In this document: positions 1-11,009 of the stretch, in pieces
Numbering within the stretch: the first letter of the stretch is position 1
Layout of the letters: each line of letters begins with the position of its first letter
Source of the DNA: CAYNRE01 sp964399535
GTDB lineage: Bacteria; Planctomycetota; Planctomycetia; Pirellulales; CAYNRE01
DNA: 64,000 bases
Reading direction: 5' to 3'
Assembly: GCA_964399535.1 (NCBI GenBank)
Contig: CAYNRE010000070.1
Span: 558,001-622,000, forward strand
Notes under the pieces: model-generated
What the model saw: the letters and a program-made list of their open reading frames with translations, nothing else
Database searches by the model: none
What the model was told of the DNA's origin: nothing
Position numbers and translations under genes: made by a program

Positions 1-2
1 CC

Positions 3-1166
3 GATATTCCCGAGTACCTGTTGCATTTGAGCTGGCCGGTGGTGGCCGTTTCCGTATCGTCGTTGCTGCTGCTGTTTCTCTTGGAGCGGTTTCAACACAT
101 CCGGGCGCTGCGGGTGCTGCCTCCTCAATTGGTGGCAGTAGCTTTCGGCACACTTTTGGGCGTCGTCCTGCACCTGGGAAGCCTGAACGGCAGGTTTCTG
201 ATCCTCATGCCGGCCGAGGCATTTCGCGGGGCGGCCTTGCCCGACTTTGCCGGGCTCTGGGGTCGGTCCGACCTATGGTACGCGGCCATTCTGGGCATCC
301 TGACGCTGACCATGATCGACGGGGTCGAATCGCTGGCCACGGCCATGGCGATCGATCGAATCGACCCCTTTCATCGCAAGTCCGATCCCAATCGCTTGCT
401 GCTGGCCATGGGAGTCTGCAATATCGCTTCCAGCCTGGTAGGTGGGCTGACGATTATTCCCGGTGGAGTGAAGAGCAAGGTGAATGTGGCCGCCGGGGGG
501 CGCACCCTGTGGGCCAATTTCACGAATGCGGTGTGCCTGATCTTGTACCTGGCGGTTTGCCGGGACCTGGTCAACCTGATACCCAAGGGGGTGTTGGCCG
601 CGGTCCTCATCTACACCGGCTGGAAAATGTGCGAACCACTGGTCTGGAAGCACGTAGCCGAAATCGGCCGCGAGCAACTGGCCATCTTTACCCTGACCGT
701 TGTCGCCACGCTGCTGACGGACCTGCTGTGGGGAATCGTGGTCGGGGTGGTTGCCAAACTCCTGCTCAATTTGGTGCTCTATCGCGCCGCGATCCAGAAG
801 ACCAACCCCGACCAGGCCCTGCCCGGCCTGTGGACCAGCGTAGCCGACCTGTTCCGCAACCCCGTCGGCCGGCGTGAACAGCAGGGTTCGGAATGCCACC
901 TGTATCTGGAAAAGCCGCTGGTGTGCTTCAACTCGCTCCGCTTGACCGAAGAGCTGGCTCACTTGCCCAGCGGTACCGATTCGGTTTGCGTCCATGTGGA
1001 TGCCACGGTCGGGCTGATCGACCACACGGCCTGCGACAGCCTGCTGGCCGCCAGCCGCGAGACGGCCCCCAACCGGGTGAAGATCGAAGTGGTGGGACTC
1101 GACCGCATGCGTCGTCTGTCGAACCACCACTCCGGCGCCCACGTGGCGATGCCGGCCGGTTCGTAG
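3..1166 (+). CDS. SulP-family anion transporter, 3' part (5' end outside window)
   Basis: The frame is open from the first bases of the window, so the gene starts upstream; the first ATG-like codon at 21 is internal. The visible part has several hydrophobic segments, including a segment around GLTIIPGGVKSK, which resembles the conserved core of SulP/SLC26 sulfate or bicarbonate permeases. The last ~90 residues, with DATVGLIDHTACDSLL, look like a cytoplasmic STAS-like or divergent regulatory tail. It would be an inner-membrane anion transporter; the substrate cannot be read from sequence. No partner gene is adjacent; a 419-bp gap separates it from aceE. Confidence 0.8.
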   Translation, partial: DIPEYLLHLSWPVVAVSVSSLLLLFLLERFQHIRALRVLPPQLVAVAFGTLLGVVLHLGSLNGRFLILMPAEAFRGAALPDFAGLWGRSDLWYAAILGILTLTMIDGVESLATAMAIDRIDPFHRKSDPNRLLLAMGVCNIASSLVGGLTIIPGGVKSKVNVAAGGRTLWANFTNAVCLILYLAVCRDLVNLIPKGVLAAVLIYTGWKMCEPLVWKHVAEIGREQLAIFTLTVVATLLTDLLWGIVVGVVAKLLLNLVLYRAAIQKTNPDQALPGLWTSVADLFRNPVGRREQQGSECHLYLEKPLVCFNSLRLTEELAHLPSGTDSVCVHVDATVGLIDHTACDSLLAASRETAPNRVKIEVVGLDRMRRLSNHHSGAHVAMPAGS

Positions 1167-1585
1167 GGCGGATCTCAAGCCCCCCCTGGAGCAACGTGGG
1201 GCCCCGCGGCTGCTGCATGGGTAGCTTCTTCGGGCGCCGTCTTGGCCCAGGCCGTTGCCACCAATAAGCCCGGGGCCGAGCGGCCAAGGTTGTCGGACTT
1301 CCGGCTCGGGTCCTCGCGCGATTCGCCTGGCTTGCCGCAGTACGTTGACTGGCAGGGCTTTACGGAACTCGGCCGAGCTTCGATAATGCCACGCGTGTGG
1401 CGCAGCGGTCGAGAATCTGCCGATCGACCGGGCGGAAGGCATGGGCACCCCCAGGGACCCTCGGGGCCAGCCAGGCCCCGGTCGTCCGCGGCGCGCGCTG
1501 AAGGACCGGCGTCGCTGGCACTCGGTGCCGCTCGGGCAGCCGCCCGAGCGCCGCGTGCCCCGCACCGTCGAGGAGAGAACCGCCC
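1167..1585. other. 419-bp intergenic region upstream of aceE
   Basis: No gene is supported here. The region is very GC-rich, and long antisense reading frames cross it without ribosome sites. The one structure I see is the hairpin at 1529-1550. The aceE promoter should lie here, but no clear -35/-10 pair stands out. Confidence 0.5.
1529..1550 (+). promoter_or_regulatory. GC-rich hairpin in the aceE leader
   Basis: CGCTCGGGC and GCCCGAGCG form a perfect 9-bp stem around the loop AGCC. It ends 35 bases before the aceE start codon. There is no T-tract, so it is not a simple terminator; a leader structure or chance GC pairing are both possible. Confidence 0.35.
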
Positions 1586-4291
<2,706 letters not shown>

Positions 4292-4442
4292 GAATCCCTG
4301 CGGCCGGTCGCGGCCCAGCGCGCTAGGGCGCCGCGGCCCGGCCGACCATTCAACCAACCGACCAACGCCGTGGCTGGGACCCGAACTCTGCCCGAAGGGG
4401 CCCTGCCTGGATGGCAAACGTGGGACGAGGAACCTCGAAGCT

Positions 4443-5870
4443 ATGGCCTACGAGTTTGTGTTGCCCGATCTGGGCGAGAATATCGAGAGCGGCGACGTTT
4501 TGAGCGTGCTGGTCCAAGTGGGAGATTCCATCTCGGCGAATCAGCCCGTCGTCGAGATCGAGACCGATAAGGCGACGGTCGAGGTACCGTGTCCCCAGGC
4601 GGGCCGGGTCTCGGCCGTGCACGTCAAGGTGGGGGACAGCATCCCGGTGGGGGGCATCGTGCTCACGCTCGAGCCGGCCGGCGCGGCGTCGCCGGCGGCC
4701 AGCCCGCCGCCGCAGCCCGCTAAGCCGGCCTCGGCGTCCCGTCCGGCGCCGGCGGCTGCACCGCTCGCCGCTTCGGTGGCGACAACCGAGGCCACGACAG
4801 CGGTCGATGACGAGCCCCCCGCCGCGCCGCCGTCCCAGCGTCGCGCGGCTCCGCCCCCGGCTGCTCCCGCGCGCCCGGCTGCTCCCGCGCCGGCGGCCCG
4901 CGCTCCGGCCCCGTCGGCTGCGCCCGAACCGGCCGGCAGCTCGGAGTCGATTGCCGCTAGCCCTTCGATTCGCCGCCTGGCCCGGGAACTGGGAATTGAC
5001 CTGGCCCGCGTCGAGGGAACCGGCCCGGGCGGCCGGGTGACCCGGGAAGATGTGATGTCGACCGTGCGCCAGGCCACGTCGCGCACCGGTTCGCCCGCGC
5101 CGGGCACGCCGGTGTTGAAAACGCCCTCGCTACCCGGCACCGCCGACGAAGACGCCTGGGGAAGCATTCGCCGCGAAAAACTCACCAAGATTCGCAAGAC
5201 GATCGCGGCCAACATGGTTCGCTCGAAGCTGACCACGATTCCGCACGTCACCAATTTCGACGACGCCGACATTACCGAGCTCGAGCGCTTGCGAAAAAAC
5301 TCGGCCAGCGACTACGTCGAGAACAACGTGAAGCTGACGACGATGGTGTTCGTGATGAAGGCCGTGGCCGTGGCCCTCAAGCAACACCCGTTGCTCAATG
5401 CCACGCTCGACACCGAGCAGGAACAGATTGTTTACAAGGAATACGTGAACATCGGCGTGGCGGTCGACACCACTCGGGGATTGGTGGTTCCGGTGGTGCG
5501 CAACGTGGACCGGCTCACCATTCCGCAGTTGGCCTATGCCCTGACCAGCGTGGCCGCCCAGGCTCGCGAAAACCGCTTCGCGCTTGAGGATCTGCGCGGA
5601 GGCACCTTTACGGTCAGCAACCTGGGCGCCGTCGGCGGTACTTATTCCACGCCGATCATCAATCACCCCGAGGTCGCGGTGCTGCTGACGGGCCGCACCC
5701 GGCGGATGCCCGTGGTGGTCGACGACAAGGACAAGATCGAGGTTCGTCTGATGCTGCCGCTGAGCCTGTCGTACGACCATCGCCTGGTCGATGGGGCCGC
5801 CGCGGCGCGATTCCTGAACGAGGTCATCGCGCTGCTCGAGGCGCCCGGCCGCTTGCTGCTGGCTCCCTAG
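4443..5870 (+). CDS. aceF: Pyruvate dehydrogenase E2, dihydrolipoamide acetyltransferase
   Basis: 475 aa. Domain order: one N-terminal lipoyl domain (residues 1-75; EIETDKATVEVP, lipoyl-lysine K43), an Ala/Pro-rich linker (about 78-170), a peripheral-subunit-binding domain (about 175-210; SPSIRRLARELGIDL), and the catalytic acetyltransferase core (about 240-475) ending with the active-site segment SYDHRLVDGA. It transfers the acetyl group from lipoate to CoA. Having one lipoyl domain is within the family range. It lies directly after aceE, which supports a PDH operon. Confidence 0.97.
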   Translation: MAYEFVLPDLGENIESGDVLSVLVQVGDSISANQPVVEIETDKATVEVPCPQAGRVSAVHVKVGDSIPVGGIVLTLEPAGAASPAASPPPQPAKPASASRPAPAAAPLAASVATTEATTAVDDEPPAAPPSQRRAAPPPAAPARPAAPAPAARAPAPSAAPEPAGSSESIAASPSIRRLARELGIDLARVEGTGPGGRVTREDVMSTVRQATSRTGSPAPGTPVLKTPSLPGTADEDAWGSIRREKLTKIRKTIAANMVRSKLTTIPHVTNFDDADITELERLRKNSASDYVENNVKLTTMVFVMKAVAVALKQHPLLNATLDTEQEQIVYKEYVNIGVAVDTTRGLVVPVVRNVDRLTIPQLAYALTSVAAQARENRFALEDLRGGTFTVSNLGAVGGTYSTPIINHPEVAVLLTGRTRRMPVVVDDKDKIEVRLMLPLSLSYDHRLVDGAAAARFLNEVIALLEAPGRLLLAP

Positions 5871-5884
5871 CGCGGCGGCGCGGC

Positions 5885-5923
5885 AGGGCCCAGTTCGAGG
5901 GCCCAGTTCGAGGGCCCAGCTCG
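5885..5923. repeat. Three tandem 13-bp repeats after aceF
   Basis: Units AGGGCCCAGTTCG, AGGGCCCAGTTCG and AGGGCCCAGCTCG lie head to tail just after the aceF stop. Each contains the palindrome GGGCCC. The copies differ at one base. This is probably a slippage-type intergenic repeat. Confidence 0.85.
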
Positions 5924-6057
5924 AGGGGCTTGTCGCCTGGGCCACGCGGTAGGGTTTGCCGAACGGGGGTGGGTTAGTCAATCTTTCCGCCAAATCGGGG
6001 CCCGCTACCGGGTCCCACGGCCGTCGCATGGGCTCCGCAAGCCCAACAGGGGGTGCC

Positions 6058-8100
6058 ATGTCGCCATTTGCAAATCGCAGCCGCACGGTTTCGCTGCTCG
6101 TGGTCGCCATCTTCGGCCTGGCTTCGTCGACCGCCAAGCCCCAAGGGCTGCTTCCGCGGCGAACGCTATTCGCCGAGAGCGACCTGCTGAGCGTCGCCGT
6201 CAGCGGCGACGCCGCGCGGCTGGCCTTGGTGGTTCAGCAGCCGGGGGGCTCCAAGCTGCTGTTGGCCACGCCCTCCAAGCCCGACGAGCGGCATGCCTTG
6301 ACGCTGCCCGAGGGCCTGTCGCCGACCGGCTGTCAATTCACGCCCGACAACCGCCACTTGCTGGTCACCTGCCAAACCAGCGGAGCGGCGCGGCTCGTGG
6401 TTTTCGACCCCGAGACCGGCGTTGCCGAGCCGTGCGGCCGGGATCTCGAGGGCTCGCTCGAACTGGTGCGGTTCACGGCCGACCCTGCGCCCGGAATCGT
6501 GGTGCTCCAGCGGGGTTCCCAAAAACGCCTCCGCTATTACCTGGCCGCGGCCGCCAACGAACCCAGCGTGTTGCTCTTGGAAACCAACGATTTCGACCGG
6601 GTGCTCTTCGATGCCGGGGCCGCCCCCCGGGCCGCCACGCGGCAGCTCGCCAGTGGCGCCACCGAGCTGTTGCGTCGCGACGGCCAGGGGTGGACCACAC
6701 TGCACACCATGGCCGAAGACCTGACCAATGGCCGCCGCCTGCCCCGGGCCGGCGTGGCCGCAGTCGTCGGTCTCGACGATTCCACGGGCGAGCTGCTCAC
6801 GATCGACAACACCGACCGCGATCGCTCGCAACTGGTCGCTTGGAACCTGGCCAGCGGCACCTCGCGCGTGGTGGCCGAAGACGCCCAAGCCGACCTGACC
6901 CCCAACCCGATCGTCGATCGGCACACCGGCCGGGTACTGGCGGTCTCGGCCTATTTCGGCGAATTGCGACGGCACGTGGTCGCCCCGGAAGCTCGCGACG
7001 ACCTTGCTTTTCTCGAGCAGCAATTCGGCTGTGCAGTCGGCTTTTCGAACGTGGGTCTCAGTGATGCCGCCTGGCTGGTCGCTCCGCTCGATGGCGGGCC
7101 CCTGCGGTTTCACGTTTACCATCGCTCGCAGCGCAGCGTAACTCCGGTCGCCGATTCGATCACCGGTCTAAAGGGCGCACGGCTCGCCCGGCGCACGGCC
7201 CATCGTGTCACCACGCGCGACGGGCTGGTGCTGCCGTGCCACCTCTACCTGGCCGACCGGCTCGACGCCAATGGCGACGGGCGACCCGAGCGGCCCGGGC
7301 CGGCGCTGCTCTACATCCATGGTGGTCCCAGTATTGCCAACCCTTGGGATAATTGGCTTACCAACCGCAATCTGCAGCTTCTGGCCGACCGCGGCTACGC
7401 GGTTGTGAATGTCGATTTCCGCGGCGCGGGCGGCTACGGGCGCGAGTTCGTTCGCCAGATTTGGCGCCAATGGGGGCGCGGCAGCGTGGCCGATCTCGAG
7501 GACCTGGCCCGCTGGGCGATCGACGAAAAAATCGCCGCGCCTGGTCGCGTGGGTCTGTGGGGCTGGTCGTATGGCGGGCTGGCCACGCTGTCGGCGCTCG
7601 CCTTTTCGCCGGAAACGTTTGCTTGCGGCATCTCGCTGTACGGCCTCTCGGACATGGAGGCCTTCGCCAAATACGCCTCGCTGGGGGTCACGCCCCAGGA
7701 TGTACACGAGCGAATCGGCAACCCAACCACCCCCGAAGGGGCCGCCGCCCTGCGGGCCCTCTCGCCATTGTTCGCCGCCGACCAGATGCGGCGCCCGATA
7801 CTGTTGACCCACGGCGCGCAGGACCTGGTTGCTCCGCGATTGCACTCCGACCGGTTGGCCGAGGCCTTGCAGGCGCTGGGCCAACCGGTGGTGTACCTGT
7901 TGTATCCCCGCGAGGGGCACGATTATCGCCGGGGGGAAAGCTGGATCTCGTTTTGGGCCGTCGCCGAGGCCTTTCTACAACAGCACCTTGAGGGCGACTG
8001 CCAACCACCGGGAACGGACCTAAGCGCTCCGCCATTCCAGGTGATCGCCGGCGCCGACCAGCTGGCCGCCTGGACCGGCCGCCCATCGCCCGGCTCGTAA
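6058..8100 (+). CDS. Secreted S9 prolyl-oligopeptidase-family peptidase
   Basis: 680 aa from the ATG at 6058, chosen because a signal peptide (RSRTVSLLVVAIFGLASS) begins there; an in-frame start 34 codons upstream would spoil it. Residues about 25-370 look like a beta-propeller domain, and 385-650 an alpha/beta hydrolase. The catalytic triad is readable: Ser504 in GWSYGG, Asp589 in HGAQDLVAP and His621 in REGHDYRR. Family members cleave peptides, often after proline, or act as acylaminoacyl peptidases; the specificity is not known. It is probably periplasmic or exported. It stands alone between aceF and the DUF1080 gene. Confidence 0.88.
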   Translation: MSPFANRSRTVSLLVVAIFGLASSTAKPQGLLPRRTLFAESDLLSVAVSGDAARLALVVQQPGGSKLLLATPSKPDERHALTLPEGLSPTGCQFTPDNRHLLVTCQTSGAARLVVFDPETGVAEPCGRDLEGSLELVRFTADPAPGIVVLQRGSQKRLRYYLAAAANEPSVLLLETNDFDRVLFDAGAAPRAATRQLASGATELLRRDGQGWTTLHTMAEDLTNGRRLPRAGVAAVVGLDDSTGELLTIDNTDRDRSQLVAWNLASGTSRVVAEDAQADLTPNPIVDRHTGRVLAVSAYFGELRRHVVAPEARDDLAFLEQQFGCAVGFSNVGLSDAAWLVAPLDGGPLRFHVYHRSQRSVTPVADSITGLKGARLARRTAHRVTTRDGLVLPCHLYLADRLDANGDGRPERPGPALLYIHGGPSIANPWDNWLTNRNLQLLADRGYAVVNVDFRGAGGYGREFVRQIWRQWGRGSVADLEDLARWAIDEKIAAPGRVGLWGWSYGGLATLSALAFSPETFACGISLYGLSDMEAFAKYASLGVTPQDVHERIGNPTTPEGAAALRALSPLFAADQMRRPILLTHGAQDLVAPRLHSDRLAEALQALGQPVVYLLYPREGHDYRRGESWISFWAVAEAFLQQHLEGDCQPPGTDLSAPPFQVIAGADQLAAWTGRPSPGS

Positions 8101-8314
8101 CCCCTTGCTCGAATCACGTTCGCTTCCCGCACGGCCGTGCGCTTAGGCGCCGCGACCGAATCGTCGTGGGGATTGCCTCTGCCTGGCGCGTTGGGGCCAA
8201 GTGGAAAGTTTGGAGCCTGCCATGGCGGCGAGTAGAATCGCCCACGAGCCGATTGCCGGCCCCCCCCTCGGCCGGCCAGGGGAATGAATAAGCACCGAGC
8301 GGAGACTGGTTCGC

Positions 8315-9151
8315 ATGATTCAGGTAACACCGGCTTGCTGTTCGACGAGTGGCGCATGGCCGAACTCCAAGGGCTCGACCAACCGCGGGTGCCCGCGGCG
8401 CCGCGGCTGGGTTCCGCTGACCGCATTTTGCCTGGCCGCCCTTTTGCAAGCCGCGGCCGGCCGTGCGCCGGCGGCCGACCCCCCCACGGCCGAAGGCGAA
8501 CCCGACCCGGCGCGTCATGCCCTGATCGACGGCTTGGGGCTCGGTTGGCGTTCGCTAGGCGAAGGCGACTTTCTGAACGTGAACTGCGAGCCTGGCACCT
8601 GGTCCTGGAAGGGCGGCGAGGCTCATTGCACAGGTATGCCCGTGGGAGTGATTCGGTCCAAGCAGGAATTCACCAATTTTGAGTTGATCCTCGAATGGCG
8701 TCATTTACAGGCCGGAGGCAACTCCGGCGTATTTCTCTGGACGCCCCGGTCCTCGCTCGAAGGGCTCCAACCGGGCAAGCTTCCGCACGGCATCGAGGTG
8801 CAAGTGCTCGACCACGGCTACGCCGAACAGTATCAGAAGCAAACAGGCAAAGCACCCGATTGGTTTACCACCCACGGCGACGTTTTCCCGGTGGGCAGTT
8901 CCAAGATGAAACCCTTCGCGCCGGTGGCGCCCGACGGGCGCCGCAGCTTCCCCCGTGAGGAACGTTCGCTGGGGGTGGGGCAGTGGAACCACTACTACGT
9001 TCGCGCCATCAACGGCGAGGTACGGCTGTGGGTAAACGGCGAAGAAGTGTCGGGCGGCAGCGACTGCGAACCCCGCATCGGCTTCTTGTGCCTGGAATCC
9101 GAGGGGGCCCCGGTCGAGTTCCGCAACCTGCGCATTCGCGAGCTACCGTAG
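8315..9151 (+). CDS. Secreted DUF1080 (3-keto-disaccharide hydrolase-like) protein
   Basis: 278 aa. After a basic and hydrophobic export segment (residues about 28-54) comes a concanavalin-like DUF1080 domain, with SKQEFTNFELILEWR, GGNSGVFLW and the ending PRIGFLCLESEGAPVEFRNL. The family is abundant in planctomycetes and includes enzymes that hydrolyse 3-keto-glycosides. The next gene, a Tat-exported Gfo/Idh/MocA oxidoreductase, is a plausible partner in such sugar oxidation and cleavage. The start is an ATG preceded by GGAG at 11 bases. The substrate is not evident. Confidence 0.88.
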   Translation: MIQVTPACCSTSGAWPNSKGSTNRGCPRRRGWVPLTAFCLAALLQAAAGRAPAADPPTAEGEPDPARHALIDGLGLGWRSLGEGDFLNVNCEPGTWSWKGGEAHCTGMPVGVIRSKQEFTNFELILEWRHLQAGGNSGVFLWTPRSSLEGLQPGKLPHGIEVQVLDHGYAEQYQKQTGKAPDWFTTHGDVFPVGSSKMKPFAPVAPDGRRSFPREERSLGVGQWNHYYVRAINGEVRLWVNGEEVSGGSDCEPRIGFLCLESEGAPVEFRNLRIRELP

Positions 9152-9304
9152 CCGCGGCCGGGCTTCTCTGAGTGCCAAATGGCCGCCCCGCGCGGAAGCG
9201 CGCCGGGGGAAGCGGCGAGCTACCCGAGGCGACACACGCGGGGGCCGTTGAAACCGAATTCCATTCGAGCAGCGCAACTTCGACCAGCGCAAAGAGGTGC
9301 CGCC

Positions 9305-10582
9305 ATGCGCACGACGATGGCCCGCCGCACGTTCCTCATGTCGCTCGCCGCCGCGGCCGCGGCCCCCGCGCCGCAAGCACGCGCTACCCGTGCCGCCGCC
9401 GAGACGGTAACGCTGGCCGTGATGGGGGTGAACGGGCGGGGCGCTGCCCTGGCCCGGCAATTTCAAGGTCTTCCTGGCGCCGCGGTCGCGGTGCTCTGCG
9501 ACCCCGATCAGCGGGTGCTTCGTCGGGTGAACGACGAGCTTTCTCCCGGCACCAGGCCGGCTCTGGAAACCGAAACCGATATTCGCCGGGTACTCGAGCG
9601 GCCCGATATCGACGCCCTGGTAATTGCCGCGCCCGATCACTGGCACGGCCCCGCCACGCTGATGGCGCTCGAGGCGGGTAAGCACGTCTATGTCGAGAAG
9701 CCGGCTTGCCACAATCCGGCCGAAGGCGAGTGGATGGTGGCGGCCGCCCAGCGCACGGGCCTGGTGGTGCAAGTGGGCACCCAGCGGCGCAGCGCGCCGC
9801 CCGTGCGCGAGGCGCTCGAGCGGCTTTGGGCCGGCGAAATCGGGCGGGTGCTATTCGCCCGCGGCTGGATCAACAGCAACCGCCCCTCGATCGGCCACGG
9901 CCAAACGGTCGCTCCGCCGGCCGAGCTGGATTACACGCTCTGGCAGGGCCCCGCTCCCGAGCGCCCTTACCGCGACAACGTCATTCACTACCACTGGCAT
10001 TGGTTTTGGGACTGGGGAACCGGCGAGTTGGGGAACAACGGCGTTCACGCGCTGGACGTGATTCGCTGGGGCCTGCGGGCCAGTTACCCCGAGCGGGTCG
10101 TTTGCGGCGGCGGGAAGCGACACTTCGACGACGACCAGGAGACGCCCGACACGCAGTTGGTCACCTTCGATTTTCCCGAGGCCACGGTCAGTTGGGAGCA
10201 CCGCACCTGGCACCCGCGGGGCGTGGAGAACATGGGCTTCGGCTGCGCGTTCGAGGGGGAAAACGGCACCCTGCTGATGGGCAGCTCGGAAATTCGCTGG
10301 CTCGACCCGGCCGGCAAGGTGCTCTCCGAGCACTCGACCACCAACGGCGAGGTGGAGCATCTCACTGCCTTTCTGGCGGCGGTGCGGGGCGAGGGGCCGT
10401 GCCCCGCGCCAATCGCCGAGGGAGTGCCGAGCACGCTGCTGTGCCACCTGGGGAACATCGCCTATCGCACCGGGCGCAACGTGCAGCTCGACCCGGCCAC
10501 GCACCAGATCGCCGACGACGCCGAGCAACAGGCCCTCTGGGGGCGCGAGTATCGCCCCGGTTGGCAACCGCCGCGCGGGTAA
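9305..10582 (+). CDS. Tat-exported Gfo/Idh/MocA-family oxidoreductase
   Basis: 425 aa from the ATG at 9305, where the Tat-like signal ARRTFLMSLAAAAAAP begins; a ribosome site (AGAGG) lies just upstream. An NAD(P)-binding fold (about 38-160) carries GVNGRGAALARQF and the YVEKPACHNPAEGE segment with the family's Glu-Lys-Pro signature. The C-terminal half is the alpha/beta substrate domain. Members oxidise or reduce sugars and related polyols. It is co-directional with the DUF1080 gene 153 bp upstream; together they may process a keto-sugar in the periplasm (inference). Confidence 0.92.
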   Translation: MRTTMARRTFLMSLAAAAAAPAPQARATRAAAETVTLAVMGVNGRGAALARQFQGLPGAAVAVLCDPDQRVLRRVNDELSPGTRPALETETDIRRVLERPDIDALVIAAPDHWHGPATLMALEAGKHVYVEKPACHNPAEGEWMVAAAQRTGLVVQVGTQRRSAPPVREALERLWAGEIGRVLFARGWINSNRPSIGHGQTVAPPAELDYTLWQGPAPERPYRDNVIHYHWHWFWDWGTGELGNNGVHALDVIRWGLRASYPERVVCGGGKRHFDDDQETPDTQLVTFDFPEATVSWEHRTWHPRGVENMGFGCAFEGENGTLLMGSSEIRWLDPAGKVLSEHSTTNGEVEHLTAFLAAVRGEGPCPAPIAEGVPSTLLCHLGNIAYRTGRNVQLDPATHQIADDAEQQALWGREYRPGWQPPRG

Positions 10583-11009
10583 GAGCCGGAGCGAATCGCC
10601 GGCACCGTGCCGTCTCGGGGGCCCGCGGCGTCTGAAGGCGAGATGGCCGAACCTTTCGGGTTTCCACCCTCCCGTTTGCCACTCCACCGGGCCTGCGGCT
10701 ATGATGCCAAGTTCCCCTCGCGCGGGGGCGGCTCGTGAATCTCGCCTGCCTCTGCCGGGGTATTCTTCGCGGGGTATTAGTCGCGGGGTACCGCTCGCCA
10801 GACACAGCACCGCGAAGGGAGCCTGTTGCCAGTGCGCACCAGGCCCAGATGCTTCGCTCGCGACGGTAACACAATTCGAACAATCGACACGGTACGAACA
10901 AGAAGCAGGGTTCCAACGACCTACGCTCGATTCGAGGCGAGGCCCCTCGAGAGGCCAGCGGCGGCGATCGGCGATTTTACAGCGTTTTTTTCAGCGGGAG
11001 ATCGGGTGC
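10583..11009. other. 427-bp intergenic region with a short tandem repeat
   Basis: No gene is supported, although a frame is open upstream of the penicillin acylase start. That extension lacks a signal peptide and has repeat-derived codons, so I exclude it. The region holds the 14-bp tandem repeat at 10757-10798. Confidence 0.6.
10757..10798. repeat. Three tandem 14-bp repeats
   Basis: GGGGTATTCTTCGC, GGGGTATTAGTCGC and GGGGTACCGCTCGC follow each other without gaps, 212 bp upstream of the acylase start. Only the GGGGTA start and the CGC end are constant. Confidence 0.75.

Noticed and set aside
273..1565. Long minus-strand frame over the SulP gene and the aceE leader
   Set aside because: Antisense shadow with arginine/glycine-rich random composition.
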